A stretch of DNA of 64,000 bases from Micromonospora sp. KC606 (lineage in GTDB: Bacteria > Actinomycetota > Actinomycetes > Mycobacteriales > Micromonosporaceae). Position 1 is the first letter of the stretch. Each line of letters starts with the position of its first letter. Positions 17,081 through 25,339 of the stretch are shown here, piece by piece. Location of the stretch: NCBI RefSeq assembly GCF_004348675.1, contig NZ_SMKN01000005.1, positions 1-64,000 on the forward strand, given 5' to 3'. The notes beneath the pieces were generated by a model, which saw only the letters and a program-made list of their open reading frames with translations, searched no databases and had not been told where the DNA came from. Both the position numbers and the translations under genes were made by a program.

Positions 17081-18436
17081 TCAGAAGACCCGGTGGACCG
17101 CGGGCGGCACGGCGACGGTCCCGTCGCCGATGACGAAGGCCCCGGCCAGGAGGGCCACGGCGGCGTCGGCGTCGCCGTCGTCGTAGTGCAGTTCCGCGAG
17201 CACGTCGCCACGGCCGACCCGGTCGCCGACCCGGCGGTGCAGCACCACCCCCGCGCCGTGGTCCAGTGCCGCGTCCTGGGTGAGCCGCCCGGCCCCGACG
17301 AGCAGCGTGGCGCGTCCGACCGAGCGGGGTTCGATCCCGCTGACCACACCGGAGTCGGTGGCCGTGACGACATGCCGACGCCGAGCTGTCGGTAGTCGTC
17401 CCGGGTCGGTGAGGGCCGCCGGGTCGGCACCCTGTGCCACGGCCCACCGTACGAACATCTCCCGCGCCGAGCCGTCGGTCACCACCCGATCGACCATCGC
17501 GTCGGCGGCCTCGTCCGACAGTTCCGGGTCGACGCTCTGGAGCATGAGCCGGCTGATGGCGGCGCACAACTCCCAGAGGCCGGGGCTGCGCTGGCCGCCG
17601 AGGAGAGCGAGCGCCTGCCTGATCTCCAGGGCGTTGCCCACGGCAGGCCCCAGGGGTTGACTCATGTCGCTGAGCACGGCCCGGGTGGGCAACCCGAACG
17701 ACGCCGCCAGGGCGATCATCGTCTCGGTGAGCAGCACCGCGTCGGACTGGTCGGGAATCAGCGCGCCGGCACCGGTCTTGACGTCCAGGACCAGGCCGTC
17801 CGCGTGCACGGCGACCTTCTTGCTGATGATGCTGGCGGCGATCAGCGGAATGCTCTCCACGGTGCCGGTGACGTCCCGCAGGGCGTAGGTCGCACCGTCT
17901 CCCGGGGTGAGGTCGGCGCTCTGCCCGGTGATGACCATGCCCACCGTACGGATCATCGGGACCAGTTCGTCCGCGGCGAGGTGCAGGCGCAATCCGGGAA
18001 TCGCCTCGAGCTTGTCCAGTGTGCCGCCGGCGAAGCCGAGCGCTCGTCCGGTCATCTTGGCCACCGGTACGCCGCAGGCCGCCACGATCGGCACCACGAT
18101 GAGGGTAGTGGTGTCGCCGACACCGCCGGTGCTGTGCTTGTCCACGACGGGTACGCCGACCGCGCCGAGGTCCAGCCGCCGACCGTCACGCAGGTAGGCG
18201 CGGGTCAGGGCGGTGAGCTCGGTGGTGGACATGCCCCGGCAGGCGACGGTGGCGAGCCAGGCGGACATCTGGTAGCCGGGTATCCGTCCGGCGACGTAGT
18301 CGGCGACGACGCCCTCGATCTCCGCAGGCTCCAGTGCGACGCCGCGCCGTTTGCGGTCCGTCGCCTCGATCACCCGCGCCGACGATCGGGCCGTCACCGG
18401 GTCCGTGGCGCGTTCCCCGGCCGGGGTCGGGCTCAT
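17081..18436 (-). CDS. Thymidine/pyrimidine-nucleoside phosphorylase
   Basis: 451 residues, the full family length. The phosphate/nucleoside site is VVDKHSTGGVGDTTT (from about residue 97) and the family signature is GRALGFAGGTLDKLE (130-144). The C-terminal alpha/beta domain has HRRVGDRVGRGDVLAELHYDD. The enzyme reversibly converts a pyrimidine nucleoside and phosphate to free base and (deoxy)ribose-1-phosphate. It is an unusual member of an NRPS-PKS operon. Its ATG overlaps the aminotransferase stop by 4 bp, so it is co-translated with biosynthetic enzymes rather than being a stray salvage gene. It may supply a ribose-1-phosphate building block. Confidence 0.92.
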   Translation of the reverse strand: MSPTPAGERATDPVTARSSARVIEATDRKRRGVALEPAEIEGVVADYVAGRIPGYQMSAWLATVACRGMSTTELTALTRAYLRDGRRLDLGAVGVPVVDKHSTGGVGDTTTLIVVPIVAACGVPVAKMTGRALGFAGGTLDKLEAIPGLRLHLAADELVPMIRTVGMVITGQSADLTPGDGATYALRDVTGTVESIPLIAASIISKKVAVHADGLVLDVKTGAGALIPDQSDAVLLTETMIALAASFGLPTRAVLSDMSQPLGPAVGNALEIRQALALLGGQRSPGLWELCAAISRLMLQSVDPELSDEAADAMVDRVVTDGSAREMFVRWAVAQGADPAALTDPGRLPTARRRHVVTATDSGVVSGIEPRSVGRATLLVGAGRLTQDAALDHGAGVVLHRRVGDRVGRGDVLAELHYDDGDADAAVALLAGAFVIGDGTVAVPPAVHRVF

Positions 18437-19713
18437 GCCGTCCCCTCCACGGACTGCCGGAGCCTGTCGAGGAGCGTCGTCGCGTCGGCGTCGTCCAGCG
18501 TGAGCGGCGGCACGGCCATGACCACCCCCCCCTGCCGGCGCAGCAGCAGGCCGTGCTCGGCGGCCGAGGTGACGGTGCGGATCGCCGCGTCCTGATCCTC
18601 GAACTCCAACGACACGAACAGTCCCAGCCCGCGCACGTCGATGACACCGCCGGTGCCGACCAGTCCACGGAGCGCCGCCAGAAAGCGCTCGCCGAGGTGT
18701 GCGGCGCGCTCGACGAGCTTCTCCCGCTCGATCAGTTCGAGGGTGGCCAGCGCCGCCGCGCAGGCGATGGCATGGCCGGACGTCGTCTGTCCGAACCGCA
18801 GCCCGCCCAGGACCGGGTCGCGGTCGAACGTCGCGTAGATCGACTCCCGCACGCTGACGGCGGCGACCGGTGCGTAGCCGGCGGCGAGTCCCTTGCTCGA
18901 CACCACGATGTCGGGGGTCACGTCGTCGTGCTCGAATCCGAACATGCGTCCGGTGCGGCCATACCCGGTGGAGACCTCGTCGAGGACGAGCAGGGCCCCG
19001 TGCTCGTCACAGAGCCGCCGTAGTTCGCCGAGGAACGCGGGTGGCAGTACGACTCCGCCACCGACGTTGAGCAGTGGCTCGACGAGCACCGCGAGTGGCG
19101 GCAGGTCGGGCTCCCGCAGCAGGGCGTCCCGGAAGGCGGAGATCAACGGCTCCAGCGCCTCCGGGGCGCGCATCTGCCGGGGGGTCAGCGGCAGGTCGAC
19201 CCGACTGACCGGTAGCGGGGTGACGAACGGGTGCGCGAGGTGCGGCAGGCCGGAGAGGCTCCGGGAGAGGAGGGTCGAGCCGTGGTACCCGGCGGTGAAG
19301 GTGATCACGCGGGTCCGTGGCCGGCCGACGTTCGCCGCGTGCATGGCGGCGATGAGCAGCGCCGCCTCGCATGCCTCGGTGCCACTGTTGGTGAGCAGGG
19401 TCCGGGAGAGCGCGGTGGGCATCAGCCTCGCCACGGCCTCGGCCAGGGCGCCGGCGAGGTCGTGACTCGCCACCGAGAGGTCGTAGCCGGGCAGAAGGGT
19501 CGCCTGCGCGGCGATCGCGCGGGTGATGTCCGGCGCCGCGTAGCCGCAGGTGAGGTTCAGAGAGGAGGCGTCGAGGAACTCCCGGCCGTCGACGTCCGTG
19601 ACGTACGCGCCGGCTCCCTTGACCAACAGGGTTCGGGTCAGGTCGGCGGCCAGGGGTGACCAGACGTGCCAGAGGTGGCGACGGTCGCGTAGCCGTTCGG
19701 TTGCAACGCTCAC
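18433..19713 (-). CDS. Class III PLP-dependent aminotransferase
   Basis: 426 residues. The PLP-binding Asp is in LLVLDEVSTGYGRTG (D245) and the Schiff-base Lys in VSSKGLAAGYAP (K274); TNSGTEACEAAL binds the cofactor phosphate. Class III enzymes transaminate omega-amino groups, ketones and aldehydes of small molecules. Here the gene overlaps the thioesterase upstream and the nucleoside phosphorylase downstream by 4 bp each. It could aminate a sugar- or nucleoside-aldehyde, or make a non-proteinogenic amino acid for the NRPS. Substrate not determinable. Confidence 0.9.
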   Translation of the reverse strand: MSVATERLRDRRHLWHVWSPLAADLTRTLLVKGAGAYVTDVDGREFLDASSLNLTCGYAAPDITRAIAAQATLLPGYDLSVASHDLAGALAEAVARLMPTALSRTLLTNSGTEACEAALLIAAMHAANVGRPRTRVITFTAGYHGSTLLSRSLSGLPHLAHPFVTPLPVSRVDLPLTPRQMRAPEALEPLISAFRDALLREPDLPPLAVLVEPLLNVGGGVVLPPAFLGELRRLCDEHGALLVLDEVSTGYGRTGRMFGFEHDDVTPDIVVSSKGLAAGYAPVAAVSVRESIYATFDRDPVLGGLRFGQTTSGHAIACAAALATLELIEREKLVERAAHLGERFLAALRGLVGTGGVIDVRGLGLFVSLEFEDQDAAIRTVTSAAEHGLLLRRQGGVVMAVPPLTLDDADATTLLDRLRQSVEGTA

Positions 19714-20495
19714 GATGCGTACCGGCTTTCCGGGTGTGCGGATTCGAGGGGTTCGGTGCCGACGAGCGTCGGCCGTACGGCGTTCAGCACCGGGTAGGGC
19801 GGTTCGTCGACGAGATAGAAGTGGTCACCGCGGAGGGTGTGGCAGACCACCGGCGCCGTCGTCAGGGTGTGCCACGGTCGCGGGTCCGCCTCGTCGTCAC
19901 GGTCGCCGGTCAGCACCGTCACGGGGCAGTGCAGGATCGGGTCGGTGGGCATCCGGTAGGCGTGGAACATCCGGCTGTCGGCCATCACGTAGGGGAGCAC
20001 CAGTTCGCGGAACATGGGGTTGTCGAGCATCTCGCGGCTGGTGCCACCGATGCCGGCGAGCTGCTCGACGGCACTGCGTTCGTCGATCTCCGCGTCGTCC
20101 GTCGGGTCGGGTGGATCCGGCAGCGGCGCGTCGCGCGTGCCGGACGCGAAGAGGTGCTCGACCCTGGCGCCCCCCGCTTCGAGCGCGCGGGCGGTCTCCA
20201 GGGCCACGGCCGCACCCATGCTGTGGCCGAACAGCGCGAGGGGCAGGCCGGTGCAGGAGGAGGTCAGGGCGGTCGCGATCTCGCGCGCCAGGCGCACCAG
20301 GTTGGCCGGTGGCGGCTCCTCGATCCGTTCGGCCCGGCCCGGGTACCGGACCGCGAGCACCTCCGCGCCGGGCAGGTGCGTGGGCCAGTCGCGGTAGAAG
20401 GCCGCCGAGCCGCCCGCGTGCGGGAAGCACACCAGGCGGTACGCCGGCGCGGGGTGCGACGGCCATCGCTGGAACCAGGTCTCGGCGTCGGTCAC
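19710..20495 (-). CDS. Type II-like thioesterase
   Basis: 261 residues of alpha/beta-hydrolase fold: CFPHAGGSAAFYRDW near the start, nucleophile in FGHSMGAA (Ser92), TGDRDDEAD for the acid and RGDHFYLVD for His225. This is the GrsT/RifR pattern of discrete thioesterases, which edit mis-primed carrier domains; since no integrated TE exists in the window, it may instead release the final chain. The start is a GTG overlapping the A-PCP stop (GTGA), ensuring coupled translation with the NRPS component. Confidence 0.9.
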   Translation of the reverse strand: MTDAETWFQRWPSHPAPAYRLVCFPHAGGSAAFYRDWPTHLPGAEVLAVRYPGRAERIEEPPPANLVRLAREIATALTSSCTGLPLALFGHSMGAAVALETARALEAGGARVEHLFASGTRDAPLPDPPDPTDDAEIDERSAVEQLAGIGGTSREMLDNPMFRELVLPYVMADSRMFHAYRMPTDPILHCPVTVLTGDRDDEADPRPWHTLTTAPVVCHTLRGDHFYLVDEPPYPVLNAVRPTLVGTEPLESAHPESRYAS

Positions 20496-22414
20496 TCGTG
20501 CTGCCCTCCCTTGGCCCGTCGGATTCGGGCGGATCGAGCGGCCTGGGCGCGTGCCTGGGTGGTCGCCGATCCGGCGGAGATCGGTGCGCGCCCGTCGATG
20601 TAGGAGACCTGCTCGGCGACGGTGGTGTGGCGGAACAGCGCCACGATGGAAGGGCGGGTGCCGGTGTGCTGCTCGAGCGCCTCCTGTAGCTCGAACATGG
20701 TCAGCGAGTGCCCGCCCAGGTCGAAGAAGTTCGCGTCCACCGGAACGTTGCCGACCTTCAGAACCTGCGCCCAGGCCGCACTCACCCGCGCGACGGTCGC
20801 GTCGGCGGCCGGCGCGGCGGACCGGGCCGGCTCCCCGTCGACCTGCCCCGCGTCGGCGGACCCGAGGACCTCCGCCAGCCGGGCGCGGTCCACCTTGCCG
20901 TTGGCGGTCAGCGGGAACCGTGGCACGGTGCGGACGGTGGCCGGCACCATGACGGGCGGGAGGTGCTCGGCGAGATGCTGCCGCAGGGCCGTCTCCGGAA
21001 TCGCGGTCGCGACGGTGACGAAGGCCGCCAACCCGGTGTGCCCGGGGTCGGGTAGCACGACGGCGTCCTCGACGCCCGGCGCCCGGCGCAGTTCCGACTC
21101 GACGGCGCCGAGTTCCACCCGGTGACCGCGGATCTTCACCTGGTGGTCGCGGCGGCCGAGGAAGCAGAGCTCGCCGGTCGCGCTCCAGCGGACCAGGTCG
21201 CCGGTGCGGAACATCCGTCCGCCGGCGCGTGGTGCGAAGGGATCGGGGAGAAACGCCCGGGCGGTGGCCTCCGGTCGGCCCAGGTAACCCTCCGCGACAC
21301 CCGGCCCGCCGACGTACAGCTCGCCGTCCACGCCGGGACCGACGTGTCGCCCCTGTTCGTCGAGGACGTAGAGGCGAGCACCGGGGATGGGGCGACCGAT
21401 GGTCACCGCCGCCGGTGCGAGGTATCGCCGGTAGGTCGCGAAGACGGTCGCCTCGGTGGGCCCGTACTCGTTGACGAGCGCCACGCCGGCGCGCTGGACG
21501 GTGAAGTGACGCCGCAGAATCCGGTCGGGCAGCGCCTCCCCGGCCACGATCACGGTCTCCAGGGAGGAGATGTCCGCGGTGTCGTCACGTTCGGCGAGGT
21601 CCAGGATCTGTCCGTAGAGCGACGGGATGCAGAGCATCCGGCTGATGTCGTGCCGGGCGATCAGGCCCACCAGTTGCTCGATGTCGCGTCTCTGCTCGGC
21701 CGAGGCGACGACCAGTCGACCGCCCGTGGTCAGCGTGCCCCAGATGCCGGCTGCCGACGAGTCGAACGCCAGTGGGGAGACCAGCAGGAATCTCGCCGCA
21801 CCGGGATAGGTCATGGCGCGCGCCGTGGTGGACGCGCCGAGCTGCTCGTGGCCCACCACGACGCCCTTGGGCTCACCGGTGGTACCGGAGGTGTAGATGA
21901 CATACGCGGCGCCCGCCGTCGTCGCCGGCGCGGCGTCTGCCGGCACCTCGACGGCGGCGAGTTCCTCGGCGGCGGCCGGCCAGGACGCCCCCAGTCCAAG
22001 CACCTCCCAGCCCCGGCCGTCCGCGACCACGGCGCTCACCCCGGCGTCGGAAAGGATCGCCTGGATCCGTGCGGGCGGAAGCGACAGGTCGACGGGGACG
22101 TACGCGGCGTCGGCCTGGAGTACGCCGAGCAGCGCCGTGACCATGGCGACGGAGGGTTCGCAGGCGATCGCCACCCGGCTGCCGGGTCGGCACCCGAGGC
22201 CGACCAGCCGGTCCCGGAGCCGGTCGGCTCCGACCCGGAGGTCACCGTAGCTGAGTTGCCGTCCGCCGCCCTGTACCGCCACGACGGTCGGCGTCTCGGC
22301 CGCGATGGCCCACACCCGGTGGTGGACGGGGACGGTGGCCGCCGGCAACGCCGGACCGGTGCCCCAGCCGGTCGGGTCGCCGACGGATCCGAACGGCCCT
22401 GACACGCCGGTCAC
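20492..22414 (-). CDS. NRPS loading protein, domains A-PCP
   Basis: 640 residues from the GTG at 22414, which overlaps the aminotransferase stop as GTGA; the frame open to 22624 is not needed. A-domain motifs: YTSGTTGEPKG (174-184), NEYGPTE (315-321), FRTGD (402-406), and NGKVDR with the catalytic Lys at 507. The PCP has DLGGHSLTM with Ser570. There is no C, E or TE domain. My hand alignment to GrsA gives a pocket of about D-S-A-C-I-A-E-V-F-K, not a code I recognise with confidence, so the amino acid may be unusual. It probably presents its aminoacyl group to the C domain of the A-PCP-C protein in trans. Confidence 0.92.
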   Translation of the reverse strand: MTGVSGPFGSVGDPTGWGTGPALPAATVPVHHRVWAIAAETPTVVAVQGGGRQLSYGDLRVGADRLRDRLVGLGCRPGSRVAIACEPSVAMVTALLGVLQADAAYVPVDLSLPPARIQAILSDAGVSAVVADGRGWEVLGLGASWPAAAEELAAVEVPADAAPATTAGAAYVIYTSGTTGEPKGVVVGHEQLGASTTARAMTYPGAARFLLVSPLAFDSSAAGIWGTLTTGGRLVVASAEQRRDIEQLVGLIARHDISRMLCIPSLYGQILDLAERDDTADISSLETVIVAGEALPDRILRRHFTVQRAGVALVNEYGPTEATVFATYRRYLAPAAVTIGRPIPGARLYVLDEQGRHVGPGVDGELYVGGPGVAEGYLGRPEATARAFLPDPFAPRAGGRMFRTGDLVRWSATGELCFLGRRDHQVKIRGHRVELGAVESELRRAPGVEDAVVLPDPGHTGLAAFVTVATAIPETALRQHLAEHLPPVMVPATVRTVPRFPLTANGKVDRARLAEVLGSADAGQVDGEPARSAAPAADATVARVSAAWAQVLKVGNVPVDANFFDLGGHSLTMFELQEALEQHTGTRPSIVALFRHTTVAEQVSYIDGRAPISAGSATTQARAQAARSARIRRAKGGQHE

Positions 22415-23721
22415 CCGACGACCTGGCCGCTCGGTGCCAGCCTCGCGTCGGGTCGCCGGGTCCGGGGTTCGGCCAGCCAGCCGACGATCTTGTCGGTGAC
22501 CTCCTGGACGGCGCCCAGGTATCGTTCGTCCTCGTCCTCGAAGCCCACCGGCGCGCAGGGCACCGAGATCTTGAAGGTACGGGCGGCCAGCCGATCCGCG
22601 ACGGGATAGTCGGCCCTCAGGCACCGCCGGTCGTAGGACGTCACGGGTGAGATCGGTGCCTGGAACAGGTGCAGGGTGTGCAACGGGGAGGTTGCCTTCG
22701 GCACGTCCACGTCGTCGAGGCCTTCGGCGTTGCAGGCGGCCACCAGCCAGTCCCGCCCGCCCGACAACACGTCCGGGTCGACCTCGAACAGGAGCGCGTA
22801 GTGCGCGGAGACCCGCCCGTCACGGGAGTGGGTGAGCGCGGTGACACCGTCGATGCGTTCGAAAAGCTCGGTCAGGCACCGGGCGTACCGCTGCTTGGCG
22901 CTGATCCAGTCGGTCAGCTCCGCCACCTGGCCCAGGGCGAAGGCGATGCCGAGCGGGTGCGCGCGGTACTTCAGCCCGTGACCGGTGGCCGCGTACGGGT
23001 ACAGCGGCCCGTCGGGATCCATTTCCTTCATGGCCCGCTTGTTGAAGTGGCCGAGCAGTTGCGCCCGGTCGTACACGTCCCGCCGGTCGGTGGCGAGCAC
23101 ACCGCCCTCGCCGGCCGCGATCAGCTTCTGGGTCTGCAGGCTCCATGCCCCTGCCGCGCCGAAGGTGCCGACCCGCTGGCCGGCGTAGGTCGCGCCATGC
23201 GCGTGTGAGCAGTCCTCGACGAGGTCGAGATTGTGCCGGGACGCGAAGGACACGACCGCGTCCATCTCGCACGGCAGGCCCCACATGTGGGTGACGACGA
23301 GCGCCCTGGTTCGCTCGGTGACGAGGGCCGCCGCGGCCTCGGTGTCGAACGAGCCGTCCGGCCGGCAGTCCACCAGCACCGGGAGGGCGCCGAGTTGGAA
23401 CAGGGGCACGGCGGTGGCGAAGAAGGTGTACGTCGGGCAGAGCACCTCGTCGCCGGGCCCGAGCCCGATGCCGTAGAAGGCGGAGTGCAAGGCGGCGGTG
23501 CCCGAGTTCGTCACCAGCGAGTACGGCAACGAGTGCCCCTCGGACCAGGCGTCCTCGAAGGCGGCAACCACGCCGGACCGGTCGTAGATCGACAGTTGGC
23601 CGCTGGCGAGCTGCCGGTTGACCGCCTCACACCAGGCCGGGCGAAGCTTGGGCCAGGGATACGCCGTCGGTTGGCCGAGAACCGGAACTCCGCCATCCAC
23701 GGCGAGCGTTGTAGCAGTCAC
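22411..23721 (-). CDS. DegT/DnrJ/EryC1/StrS-family aminotransferase
   Basis: 436 residues from a GTG at 23721, preceded by CAGGAG. PLP features: TNSGTAALHSAF, LDLVEDCSHAHG (D170) and SLQTQKLIAAGEGG with the Schiff-base Lys at 199. The family includes the inosose aminotransferases of streptomycin and hygromycin A clusters, AHBA synthases and keto-sugar aminotransferases. Next to a Gfo/Idh dehydrogenase and with an IMPase-like phosphatase in the same operon, amination of a keto-cyclitol or 3-keto sugar is the most economical reading. The gene begins inside the dehydrogenase gene, a 95-bp overlap. Confidence 0.9.
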   Translation of the reverse strand: MTATTLAVDGGVPVLGQPTAYPWPKLRPAWCEAVNRQLASGQLSIYDRSGVVAAFEDAWSEGHSLPYSLVTNSGTAALHSAFYGIGLGPGDEVLCPTYTFFATAVPLFQLGALPVLVDCRPDGSFDTEAAAALVTERTRALVVTHMWGLPCEMDAVVSFASRHNLDLVEDCSHAHGATYAGQRVGTFGAAGAWSLQTQKLIAAGEGGVLATDRRDVYDRAQLLGHFNKRAMKEMDPDGPLYPYAATGHGLKYRAHPLGIAFALGQVAELTDWISAKQRYARCLTELFERIDGVTALTHSRDGRVSAHYALLFEVDPDVLSGGRDWLVAACNAEGLDDVDVPKATSPLHTLHLFQAPISPVTSYDRRCLRADYPVADRLAARTFKISVPCAPVGFEDEDERYLGAVQEVTDKIVGWLAEPRTRRPDARLAPSGQVVG

Positions 23722-24748
23722 TGCACGTCTCCTGGCGCATCGGTTTGACGGGGGCTTGCTGCGCGATCGAGTGATAGAGCGACTCGATGACGGCGGTGAT
23801 GTCCACCGCGGCGGTGACCTCCTGCGTGACCACCGTGCTGTCCCGCAGGCGGGCGACGGTGTCGACCAGGACGTCCGTGGTGGAGGCCCAACTGCTGTCA
23901 CCAATAAGGTTCTCGACCCGGTTGTTCGACCGGTCGTAGCGCTCGAAGAGATCCCGCCTCAGCGTGATGTGGCCCTTGGTGCCGTACACCCGGATGGTCT
24001 CCTCCTTGGCCGCCTCGCAGAGGGAGAGGCGGAGGGTTCCGGTCGTTCCGTTGTCGTACCTGACGTTCGCCAGAACAGTCTCTTCGATCGTGTAGCTGGC
24101 CGTTGGGACGAGTTTTGGCGCGGTGGTCGCGTACACGACGGACGGGACTCCGAAGAACCAGTGCAGCAGGTCCACGATGTGATATCCCATATCGATTATG
24201 GCACCACCGCCGGCTGTTTCCGGGCTTGCCCGCCAACCGTCATGATAGGCGTTGGCATTGAGCTGGTACGACGCGTCGAAGTGCCTTATCTGGCCGAGCT
24301 CCGCCAGCGCCTCCTTGGCATGGAGATAGAGCGGATGGTAACGCCTCTGCACGCATAGGCGTACGTGTCCGTCGTGCTGCCAGACCAGGTGGGCGAGTTC
24401 GTGTGCCTCGGTCAGCGAGATGGCGAAGGGTTTCTCTTTCAACAGCGGGACGCCGCGGAGGATCAGGTTCTTGGCGACCTCGAGGTGGGTGTGGTGCGGC
24501 GTGGCGATCACTGCCAGGTCGGGGCGGGTCGCGTCCAGCGCCGCCGTCCGGTCGGTGAAGAAGAGCGGGCGCGCCTCTGCACGCCTGCCCAGCACCGCCG
24601 CGAGCCGCGCCTCTGCGGTGGGGTCGACGTCACAGGCGGCTACGAAGTCGATGGTCTCGGAGAGGTCGACCAACGCCGGGACGTAGTCCTCCAGCGCACG
24701 CCGGCCGACGCCTATGAGGATGCACCGGAGCCTCGGTGAACTACTCAA
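23627..24748 (-). CDS. Gfo/Idh/MocA-family NAD(P)-dependent dehydrogenase
   Basis: About 373 residues from a TTG at 24748 with GGGAGG five bases upstream; a GTG at 24778 is the alternative. The Rossmann start is CILIGVGRRALEDYVPAL, followed by the conserved KEKPFAI and the catalytic region GGGAIIDMGYHIVD. The family oxidises sugar or cyclitol hydroxyls (for example myo-inositol to scyllo-inosose) or reduces the ketones. It opens the leftward run and is paired with the DegT aminotransferase, a classic oxidation-then-transamination couple. The last 30 or so residues read through the start of the next gene and look non-conserved. Confidence 0.87.
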   Translation of the reverse strand: MSSSPRLRCILIGVGRRALEDYVPALVDLSETIDFVAACDVDPTAEARLAAVLGRRAEARPLFFTDRTAALDATRPDLAVIATPHHTHLEVAKNLILRGVPLLKEKPFAISLTEAHELAHLVWQHDGHVRLCVQRRYHPLYLHAKEALAELGQIRHFDASYQLNANAYHDGWRASPETAGGGAIIDMGYHIVDLLHWFFGVPSVVYATTAPKLVPTASYTIEETVLANVRYDNGTTGTLRLSLCEAAKEETIRVYGTKGHITLRRDLFERYDRSNNRVENLIGDSSWASTTDVLVDTVARLRDSTVVTQEVTAAVDITAVIESLYHSIAQQAPVKPMRQETCSDCYNARRGWRSSGSRPTDGVSLAQASPGLV

Positions 24749-25339
24749 TTGATCCTCCCGATGGACCGCGACGTTCACCGCAAGAATGTCCCGACATCAA
24801 CGCCGCACGGGACAACGCAATCACTGCCGTCGATCGGTAGCGGATGTTGCTGCGGGACGTGTCCCGAGGCATATGGGTCCTCAGGTCCTCATCGCTTTGT
24901 CTGGGGCCAGACGCTACCACCGTTTTTCGGATGAGTACGTCGGCGGCTTTCCACCGCGTCTATGCCGGGGTGCCGGACGGCCGGCCCGGTCACGGTTGTT
25001 CGACTGTGCAAGGTGCGCAGTTGCGCGGTGGACGCCCGGCGCGGATGCGCGCGAAACGGGACCGGTGGACCGGTTCGCCGGGGCGCGACGGCACCAGGGC
25101 CGCCGGGTTCGGGATGGGCGTGACGCCACCCCGGAGACGCGCGTGTCGCGTTCATGTTCGTGCTCCAGAGCGGGTCGCGACCCGTGCTCGATCCGTCGAT
25201 TCGGTGGGCGAGCCGGAAACCGCTTGCCCTGGGGGAGTGGATCGCCGAGGATGGCAGTGATGCAATCAGGGCGAGGGAATGCTGGGATTCACCGTAGCGA
25301 GTCGCCGGTGGCGGGGCCTCGCATGACCACGCAGAGTCC
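24749..25339. promoter_or_regulatory. Divergent control region between biosynthetic run and resistance gene
   Basis: These 591 bp hold no convincing gene; the frames open here have poor codon structure. The region should carry the promoter for the long leftward operon and the promoter for the rightward ribosome-protection gene. It contains an imperfect StrR-type operator (24998-25026), listed separately. Near its right end a six-codon mini-frame (MTTQSP, 25323-25343) stops across the GTG start of the resistance gene. Confidence 0.55.
24998..25026. promoter_or_regulatory. Imperfect StrR-type operator
   Basis: The left half is an exact GTTCGACTG (24998-25006), followed by 11 bp and a degenerate right half CAGTTGCGC (25018-25026). 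It matches the StrR consensus spacing and six of nine right-half positions, and the spacer ends in TGCG like that of the perfect copy at 47702-47730. It lies in the middle of the divergent control region, where the cluster's StrR-like protein could activate the leftward operon, the resistance gene or both. Confidence 0.55.

Noticed and set aside
14898..17186. 762-codon + strand frame opposite the GT2, hydrolase and oxygenase genes
   Set aside because: It spans three well-supported reverse-strand genes and shows no recognisable family.
22415..22624. N-terminal extension of the A-PCP protein
   Set aside because: It is the antisense-like, Arg/Gly-rich reading of the aminotransferase 3' end; the GTGA overlap start at 22414 fits the operon pattern.
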